Translations under genes and position numbers: made by a program
Shown: positions 6,484 to 11,353 of the stretch, in pieces
Position numbering within the stretch: position 1 is the first letter of the stretch
How the letters are laid out: each line of letters begins with the position of its first letter
The notes under the pieces: model-generated
Database searches by the model: none
Seen by the model: only the letters and a program-made list of their open reading frames with translations
Told to the model about the DNA's origin: nothing
Assembly (NCBI GenBank): GCA_035553055.1
Contig: DATNEK010000091.1
Location: 1-11,353, forward strand
Source of the DNA: Chersky-822 sp035553055
Lineage (GTDB): Bacteria; Actinomycetota; Actinomycetes; Streptosporangiales; Streptosporangiaceae
Length of the DNA: 11,353 bases
Direction: 5' to 3'

Positions 6484-8139
6484 ATGACCACAACAAGCCC
6501 GAGCCTGCTCGGATCTGGCCGCGGTGCCGTACTCGACTCGGAGCACGTCGGCGACATCAAGGGCGCGTTCGGGACAATCTCAACCGACGACACCGGCGCG
6601 CGCACGTCGGCGTCGGCCAAGCTCAAGACGCTGCTCGCGATCGTCGGGCCAGGGCTGATCGTGATGTGCGGCGACAACGACGCCGGCGCGTTCTCGACCT
6701 ACGGCCAGGCCGGCCAGTCGTACGGCACCAAGCTGCTGTGGACGTTCCTGCTGCTCATTCCCGTGCTGTACGTCAACCAGGAGATGGTGCTCCGGCTCGG
6801 CGCGGTGACCGGCGTCGGTCACGCCAGGCTGATACTCGAGCGCTTCGGCAGGTTCTGGGGCGCGTTCAGCGTCATCGACCTGTTCTTGCTCAACGCGCTC
6901 ACGATCATCACCGAGTTCATCGGGATCGCGCTCGCGGCTCGCTACCTCGGAGTTCCCAAGATCATCGCGGTCATCCTGGCCGGCCTGGTCATAGTGCTCG
7001 CGGCGTCGACTGGCAGCTTCCGGCGGTTCGAGCGAATGGCGATGATCTTCTGCGCGGGCTCGCTGCTGCTGATACCGCTTTACCTGTTCGCGCACCCGTC
7101 AGTCGGGCGGATGGCGCACGGGTTCACCGTGCCATCGATTCCAGGCGGGTTGGGCAACCTGGGCACCGTCATGCTGCTCGTCATCGGCATCGTCGGTACC
7201 ACGGTCGCGCCTTGGCAGCTGTTCTTCCAGCAGTCCTACATCATCGACAAGCGGATCACGCCGAGGTTCATGCGCTACGAGAAGGCCGACCTGTGGATAG
7301 GCATTCTCGTCGTCGTGATCGGCGGCAGCGCGCTGATGGGCGCTACCGCGGCAGCGTTCGCCGGGACGCGGCACGCGCAGTTCACCGACTCGGCTGGACT
7401 GGCCGCTGGCCTAGCCGCCTACGCCGGTCACGCGGCCGGCGCGATCTTCGCTGTGGCGTTGCTCGACGCCTCGATGATCGGCGCTTTCGCGGTCTCCCTG
7501 TCCACCGCGTACGCGATCGGGGACGTGCTCGGGCTCAAGCACTCGCTGCACCGGGGCGTCAAGCAGGCGAAGGGCTTCTACGCGATGTACGCGGCGCTGA
7601 TCGGGGTGGCCGCCGCTGTCGTGCTTATTCCCGGATCTCCGCTCGGGTTGCTGACCGTCGGCGTGCAGGTGCTCGCTGGCGTGCTGCTGCCGAGCGCGAC
7701 CGTCTTCCTGCTGTTGCTCTGCAACGACTCCGAAGTGCTCGGTCCCTGGGTAAACGGCAAGATCACCAACGCGCTCGGTGTCGTGGTCATCGGCGTCCTC
7801 GTCGTGCTGTCGGCGATCTTGATGAGCGCGGTGCTCTTTGGTTCTGTCTCGTCGACGGCAGTCGTCACGATCCTGCTGGTCGCCGTGGCCTCCGGCGTTG
7901 TCGCGGCCGCCATCATCGCGGTGCGGGGCTGGCGCCGCAGGCAGGCCGGCCAGGTCCAGTCCAGGCCCGCGCTCGACCGCAAGGCGAGGGAGAACTGGCG
8001 GATGCCGCCGCTTGCCATGCTCGCGCCCGTGCGCATGTCAGCCGGAAGGCGGGTGGCGATGCTCGCGATGTGGGCTTATCTAGCCCTGGCGTTCGTGCTT
8101 GTCATCGTCCGCGTCGTGCAGCTCGCGCTTGGTCACTGA
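6484..8139 (+). CDS. NRAMP-related magnesium transporter under M-box control
   Basis: 551-residue inner-membrane protein, paralogous to the NRAMP-related protein at 4086-5954 over most of its length but lacking the repetitive tail. TM1 reads GDNDAGAFSTYGQAG (63-77), so the DPGN position is D66-A-G-A; the upstream paralog has D-A-G-G. TM6 reads GTTVAPWQLFFQQS (238-251), with alanine (A242) in place of the metal-binding methionine of Mn/Fe NRAMPs. Both this residue pattern and the M-box upstream point to Mg2+ import driven by the membrane potential or protons. The start chosen is ATG 6484, with AAAAGGGG 9 bases upstream. An in-frame GTG at 6436 would add 16 residues but has no ribosome binding site and extends past the conserved N-terminus. 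The 3' end overlaps the convergent gene at 8102-8872 by 38 bp. Confidence 0.92.
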   Translation: MTTTSPSLLGSGRGAVLDSEHVGDIKGAFGTISTDDTGARTSASAKLKTLLAIVGPGLIVMCGDNDAGAFSTYGQAGQSYGTKLLWTFLLLIPVLYVNQEMVLRLGAVTGVGHARLILERFGRFWGAFSVIDLFLLNALTIITEFIGIALAARYLGVPKIIAVILAGLVIVLAASTGSFRRFERMAMIFCAGSLLLIPLYLFAHPSVGRMAHGFTVPSIPGGLGNLGTVMLLVIGIVGTTVAPWQLFFQQSYIIDKRITPRFMRYEKADLWIGILVVVIGGSALMGATAAAFAGTRHAQFTDSAGLAAGLAAYAGHAAGAIFAVALLDASMIGAFAVSLSTAYAIGDVLGLKHSLHRGVKQAKGFYAMYAALIGVAAAVVLIPGSPLGLLTVGVQVLAGVLLPSATVFLLLLCNDSEVLGPWVNGKITNALGVVVIGVLVVLSAILMSAVLFGSVSSTAVVTILLVAVASGVVAAAIIAVRGWRRRQAGQVQSRPALDRKARENWRMPPLAMLAPVRMSAGRRVAMLAMWAYLALAFVLVIVRVVQLALGH

Positions 8140-8872
8140 GCCGGCCGGGCGCGCCGCCACGTGCCAGGTCAGCCGCCGCGATCAGGAAGCCGGCCGCGTC
8201 GCTGAAGGTCTGCCCGACGGTGTGGCCGGCCAGCCTGGCCTCGTAGGCCAGGTACCTGGCCATCTCCCAGGCCCTGCCCTGCGCGGACAGTGACGCGCAG
8301 GCTGGTTCGGGTTGCCGGCTCCAGATCCAGTCGCCGACGTGATCGACCGCTCCGTCGGACTGGCCTGGTGTTGGGTAGATGAAATCGGCGTGGTCGACGC
8401 CTTGTCCGATCTGGTTCCTGACGAATCGGAACCCGGCGAGCGTCTCTTCGATGAGCTTGATGTCGCTGACCCTGCTGAGCACGAGGTCGTATGCCTCAGC
8501 GTGGTAGCGAACTAGCGTGCTGTCGACAATGGTGACCCACCACACCGCCTCGCCTACCACCGCGAAAGCTCGCGGCCGGTCCGAGGCCGTGACCTTGGCC
8601 AGCCGATTGGTCGCGTCGGCCATTGCGATGACTGACCAGGCGAGCGCGTTCTTCCCGGCGGCCGGATCGGCTTGGTGATCTCGATTCCACGCCACCCGGC
8701 AGCGCGCCGAGCAGAACCTCGCGTGCTCCCGGCGAGGTGTGAACGACGCTCCGCATTGGTCACATTTCCTAAAGATGACCATCAGCCGATGGTATGCGCA
8801 ACGTCCGGCAGCTCTCGCCACTGGAATCGGGTAAAGCAGGAATCGGCCGCAACGCAAATCGGGCACAGACAC
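8102..8872 (-). CDS. conserved actinobacterial protein of unknown function with zinc-ribbon-like N-terminus
   Basis: 256 residues, no membrane segments. A CX2C-X13-CX3C cluster (C37, C40, C54, C58) in the stretch KCDQCG...ARFCSARCRVAWNR suggests a structural zinc site. It is followed by an alpha-helical region with the conserved-looking pieces AVVGEAVWWVTIVDSTLVRYH (about 103-123) and ETLAGFRFVRNQIG. I have the impression of a family common in actinomycetes but of unknown function, and assign none. The GTG start at 8872 has AGGAG (8881-8885) 8 bases upstream. A shorter form from ATG 8782 would begin six residues before the first cysteine but lacks a clear ribosome binding site. The 3' end overlaps the Mg2+ transporter gene tail to tail. 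The promoter region is shared with the divergent phosphate transporter. Confidence 0.8.
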   Translation of the reverse strand: MSVPDLRCGRFLLYPIPVARAAGRCAYHRLMVIFRKCDQCGASFTPRREHARFCSARCRVAWNRDHQADPAAGKNALAWSVIAMADATNRLAKVTASDRPRAFAVVGEAVWWVTIVDSTLVRYHAEAYDLVLSRVSDIKLIEETLAGFRFVRNQIGQGVDHADFIYPTPGQSDGAVDHVGDWIWSRQPEPACASLSAQGRAWEMARYLAYEARLAGHTVGQTFSDAAGFLIAAADLARGGAPGRLSDQARAARRGR

Positions 8873-8888
8873 TCTCCAATCTCCTGTG

Positions 8889-8929
8889 GTTCACGTTTTG
8901 TTCACTCTGAAGTCGGTGTTACGTAGCCT
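8889..8929 (+). promoter_or_regulatory. PHO box overlapping the promoter of the phosphate transporter
   Basis: Two direct repeats spaced exactly 11 bp, GTTCACGTTTT (8889-8899) and GTTCACTCTGA (8900-8910), match the GTTCAC core of PhoP direct-repeat units in Streptomyces. The second unit overlaps a -35-like TTCACT (8901-8906). A -10-like TAGCCT (8924-8929) follows at 17-base spacing. PhoP would be expected to activate the symporter gene under phosphate starvation. The site is also 17 bp upstream of the divergent gene's start codon, so it might affect that gene too. Confidence 0.7.
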
Positions 8930-8949
8930 GAGGTGCATAGCTTGACGTC

Positions 8950-10377
8950 GTGACGACCACAACCGCAGATCTCATCACGACACTCGACGACGCGCCGGTC
9001 AGCAGGTTCCACTTGCGCGCAGCGCTTGTCTCAGGCATGGGTTTTTTCACCGACGCCTACGACCTGTTTGTCATCGGCATCGTCTCAACCCTGATCAAGC
9101 AGGAGTGGCAGCTCAGCTCGGAGCGGCTGGCCATACTCAACGCCACGATGCTGGGAGCGGCGTTCCTTGGAGCGATCGTCTTCGGCCGGATCGCCGACCT
9201 GGTTGGACGCAAGCGGGTGTACTGGCTGGTGGCGGTCATCATGGTGGCAGCCGCGCTTGGCTCAGCGCTCGCGCCCTCCTTCTGGCCGCTCGTGGGCTTC
9301 CGGTTCCTGCTCGGCTTTGGCGTCGGCGGTGACTACCCGGTGAGCGCCGTGCTGATGACCGAGTACGCCAACGCCAAGGATCGCGGCCGTCTGGTCGGCC
9401 TGGTGTTCTCCACGCAGGCGCTCGGCCTGATCGTCGGCCCGCTGGTTGCTCTCACCCTGCTCGGAGCCGGCACAAGCACCGACATCACCTGGCGGGTGCT
9501 GCTGGCACTCGGTGCCGTTCCGGCCGCTGCCGTCGTCTACCTGCGCCGCAAGATGCCAGAGTCGCCGCGCTATCAAGCCCAGGTGGCCGGGTGCGGGGCC
9601 CGGGCCGCCACCGACCTGTCCGTCTTCAGCCGCGGCCAGGCGAACGGTGCCGCCGACGGCGTGGCGGCCCGTCGCATGAGCCTGCGGGAGTTCCTCAGCG
9701 ACCGCAGGCTGATGCTGACTTTGGCGGGCACGGCCGGCTGCTGGTTCTTGCTCGACTACGCCTACTACGGCAACACGATCTCCACGCCGCAGATCATCGG
9801 CCTGATCGCGCCGAATTCGTCTACCACCACGACGATCGCGATCCAGCTGGCGATATTTGTCGTAGCGGCGGTCCCTGGCTACCTGCTCGCGATCGCGCGC
9901 ATGGACCGCATCGGGCACCGTAAGCTGCAGATCATAGGCTTCGCGATGATGGCGGTCTGCTTCGCGGTGATCTCACTCGTGCCAGGCTTGACTGCCGCCG
10001 TTGTGCCGTTCCTGCTGGTTTACGGCGTCAGCTACTTCTTCACCGAGTTCGGGCCCAACGTGACAACGTTCGTGCTGGCCGGTGAGGTGTATCCGGTCTC
10101 GGTTCGGGCGACGGGCCACGGGATATCCGCCGGCATCGGCAAGCTCGGGGCGTTCATCGGCGTCTTCCTGTTCCCGATCTTGCAGAAATCGCTCGACCTG
10201 CGGGTGACCCTGCTGCTGACTGCAGGGGTGTCATTGCTCGGGCTGCTGCTGACCCTGGTGCTGCCAGAGCCAGCCCAGCGCAACCTCGACGACATCTCTG
10301 GGCAGCCGGAAAAGTCAGCGGCGGCCGGACTAGTCCGAGAGCAGGTCCTTTATCAGAGCGGGGCCCGCGAGAGCTGA
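8950..10377 (+). CDS. phosphate:H+ symporter, MFS PHS family
   Basis: 475-residue 12-TM major facilitator. It carries the PHS signature GFGVGGDYPVSAVLMTEYAN (122-141), the MFS motif GRIADLVGRKR (79-89) and the N-terminal GFFTDAYDLFVIG. Residues lining the phosphate site in the fungal transporter PiPT are matched in spacing: Y129, Q156, W265, D269, Y273 and N370 (PiPT Y150, Q177, W320, D324, Y328, N431 as I recall), plus acidic D35/D38 and D128 for proton coupling. The long loop between TM6 and TM7 (about 205-250) is Ala/Gly/Arg-rich and variable. GTG 8950 is the start; its ribosome binding site is weak and the predicted leader is only about 14 bases. The PHO box upstream supports phosphate as substrate. 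The gene ends in a 25-bp convergent overlap with the DUF4126 gene. Another anion or organic acid is possible but less likely. Confidence 0.9.
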   Translation: MTTTTADLITTLDDAPVSRFHLRAALVSGMGFFTDAYDLFVIGIVSTLIKQEWQLSSERLAILNATMLGAAFLGAIVFGRIADLVGRKRVYWLVAVIMVAAALGSALAPSFWPLVGFRFLLGFGVGGDYPVSAVLMTEYANAKDRGRLVGLVFSTQALGLIVGPLVALTLLGAGTSTDITWRVLLALGAVPAAAVVYLRRKMPESPRYQAQVAGCGARAATDLSVFSRGQANGAADGVAARRMSLREFLSDRRLMLTLAGTAGCWFLLDYAYYGNTISTPQIIGLIAPNSSTTTTIAIQLAIFVVAAVPGYLLAIARMDRIGHRKLQIIGFAMMAVCFAVISLVPGLTAAVVPFLLVYGVSYFFTEFGPNVTTFVLAGEVYPVSVRATGHGISAGIGKLGAFIGVFLFPILQKSLDLRVTLLLTAGVSLLGLLLTLVLPEPAQRNLDDISGQPEKSAAAGLVREQVLYQSGARES

Positions 10378-10964
10378 CCTGCCTGGCGCTGGCGGCGGCG
10401 TTCCCGGCGACGGCGCCAGGCCCGGCGGATCCGCTTGGCCGACATGATCACCAAGATTATGCCTAGAACGAGCAGCGCCGCCGCGATCAGCGCCGCGACG
10501 AGCGGGTGCAGGAGCGCGAGTACGACCAGGCCGGCCACGGAGAGGTCTTCGGCCAGGCTGGCGACGACATTGCTGACCGGCTCTGGGCTGGCGTTGACCC
10601 CGACCCTGATTCCGCTCTTGACCAGATGCGTGGCCAGTGCCGTACCGCCGCCAATGGCGGCCGCGGCCGCCTGCGGCAGCGTGTGCGCGTGGCCGGCCAT
10701 CAGCGCGCCGACCGCAGCGCCCATCAACGGCCTGATCGCGGTGTGTATGGCGTCCCATACCGAGTTGACGTAGGGAATCTTGCCGAGCACGAACTGGCCG
10801 AGGAACAGAACGGCGCAGACGGCAAGCACGTCCGTGCGTTCGAGTGTCGGCGGCACCGATGACATGTGGGCATACCGGCCGAGCAGGCCAAGCAGCAGCA
10901 CGACCGCGTAGGAATTGATGCCGCTTGCCCAGCCGCTGCTGAAGATCAAGGGCACAGCGGACAT
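10353..10964 (-). CDS. DUF4126 family membrane protein
   Basis: 203-residue protein with about 4-5 hydrophobic segments and a very basic C-terminus (residues about 175-195, RRAWRRRRERRRQRQ) likely to face the cytoplasm. DUF4126 hallmarks are visible: the N-terminal GWASGINSYAVVLLLGLLGR, KIPYVNSVWDAIHTAIRP, and the C-terminal VNASPEPVSNVVASLAED. The family has no established function. Typical members, as I recall, have DKIP and VDS where this one has GKIP (G62) and VNS. ATG 10964 follows GGGGGAG (minus strand) closely. It diverges from the oxidoreductase gene and converges on the phosphate transporter gene; neither neighbour clarifies its role. Confidence 0.85.
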   Translation of the reverse strand: MSAVPLIFSSGWASGINSYAVVLLLGLLGRYAHMSSVPPTLERTDVLAVCAVLFLGQFVLGKIPYVNSVWDAIHTAIRPLMGAAVGALMAGHAHTLPQAAAAAIGGGTALATHLVKSGIRVGVNASPEPVSNVVASLAEDLSVAGLVVLALLHPLVAALIAAALLVLGIILVIMSAKRIRRAWRRRRERRRQRQAGQLSRAPL

Positions 10965-11063
10965 TGGCTCCCCCGGGGGACACGACGGAACGTTAACGGG
11001 ACCAGGATATTGACAAAGGCTGTGAAGATAGCCAGCGAACGTCGCGCGAAGGGGAGTGCCGTC
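10965..11063. promoter_or_regulatory. divergent promoter region of DUF4126 and PPOX genes
   Basis: The 99-bp gap contains a perfect palindrome TCCCCCGGGGGA (10969-10980) overlapping the ribosome binding site of the DUF4126 gene. A consensus -35 TTGACA (11010-11015) points toward the oxidoreductase gene, but no good -10 lies 16-18 bases on. AAGGGGAG (11049-11056) is the ribosome binding site of the oxidoreductase gene. Confidence 0.45.
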
Positions 11064-11353
11064 ATGATCCTAGATCTCAGTAAGCCAGCCCATGAAGCGG
11101 CGCAGGCCAGGCTGGAGAAAGAGCCGATCGCCTGGCTGACCACGGTGAACCCGGCTGGTCAGCCGCAGTCTTCGCCGATCTGGTTCCTGTGGGACGGCGA
11201 GGAGTTCTTGATCTTCGGCTCCAAGTCGGGTCCCAAGACTCCGAACATCAAGGCCAATCCGCACGTCAGCATCCATCTCGAAGGCAATCACAAAGGCGGC
11301 GACATCGTCACATTCGAGGGCACGGCACGGATCGACGAGTCCGCGCCGGCCCT
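11064..11353 (+). CDS. PPOX-class F420/flavin-dependent oxidoreductase, Rv3369-like, 3' truncated by window
   Basis: The first 96 codons are present and the frame runs off the window end. The protein is a pyridoxamine-phosphate-oxidase-like split barrel. Visible family segments are EPIAWLTTVNPAGQPQSSPIW (residues about 20-40), FLWDGEEFLIFGSKSGPKTPNI (cofactor-binding strand and basic residues) and a strand ending in DIVTFEGTARI. This matches the TIGR03667/Rv3369 group of probable F420-dependent enzymes, usually about 130-140 residues, so roughly two thirds is seen. The substrate is unknown. ATG 11064 has AAGGGGAG 7 bases upstream. Confidence 0.85.
   Translation, partial: MILDLSKPAHEAAQARLEKEPIAWLTTVNPAGQPQSSPIWFLWDGEEFLIFGSKSGPKTPNIKANPHVSIHLEGNHKGGDIVTFEGTARIDESAPA

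Noticed and set aside
6666..8246. Long plus-strand open frame (over 500 codons) in another frame of the M-box-controlled transporter
   Set aside because: Its translation is Arg/Ala/Asp-rich without recognisable motifs and it overlaps a clear NRAMP-family gene; typical shadow frame of GC-rich DNA.
11010..11015. Firm promoter call on the perfect -35 hexamer TTGACA before the PPOX gene
   Set aside because: No acceptable -10 lies at 16-18 bases; kept only as part of the intergenic description.

Overview
The window is high-GC DNA (G/C-rich third codon positions, GTG starts, few AT-rich stretches) from an actinobacterium. Supporting signs are a Rv3369-type F420/flavin oxidoreductase, a DUF4126 protein, PHO-box-like direct repeats of the Streptomyces type, and an M-box leader. 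The genus cannot be named from the sequence. The theme of the locus is transport of the cell's main inorganic ions: potassium, magnesium and phosphate.

Layout. 136-2610 (-) encodes a KimA/KUP-like potassium transporter with an extra C-terminal OB-fold domain. Transcribed away from it is a two-gene unit: a soluble protein with PRC-barrel, MgtE N-domain and CBS-pair modules but no membrane domain (2785-4089), overlapping by ATGA an NRAMP-related transporter (4086-5954) with a repetitive Ala/Lys/Pro N-terminal tail. A 529-bp leader follows. It holds a promoter candidate, a clear M-box (ykoK) magnesium riboswitch (about 6013-6207), and a long expression platform with two possible small upstream reading frames and several hairpins. 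It leads into a second, paralogous NRAMP-related transporter (6484-8139). Next come a convergent zinc-ribbon-like protein of unknown function (8102-8872, -), a PHO box and promoter (8889-8929), a phosphate:proton symporter of the PHS family (8950-10377), a convergent DUF4126 membrane protein (10353-10964, -), and the start of a PPOX-class oxidoreductase (11064 to the window end).

How they fit. Both NRAMP paralogs have alanine where manganese/iron NRAMPs have the metal-binding methionine of TM6, and carry D-A-G-G or D-A-G-A in place of DPGN in TM1. With the M-box, this points to magnesium rather than manganese as the substrate. The soluble MgtE-like protein looks like the magnesium-sensing half of MgtE, detached from its channel and translationally coupled to an NRAMP-type transporter. 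This is the best candidate here for a little-described system: a split sensor plus transporter. The second candidate is the M-box leader with tandem proline-containing leader ORFs, recalling mgtL-type control. The third is the K+ transporter/OB-fold fusion.
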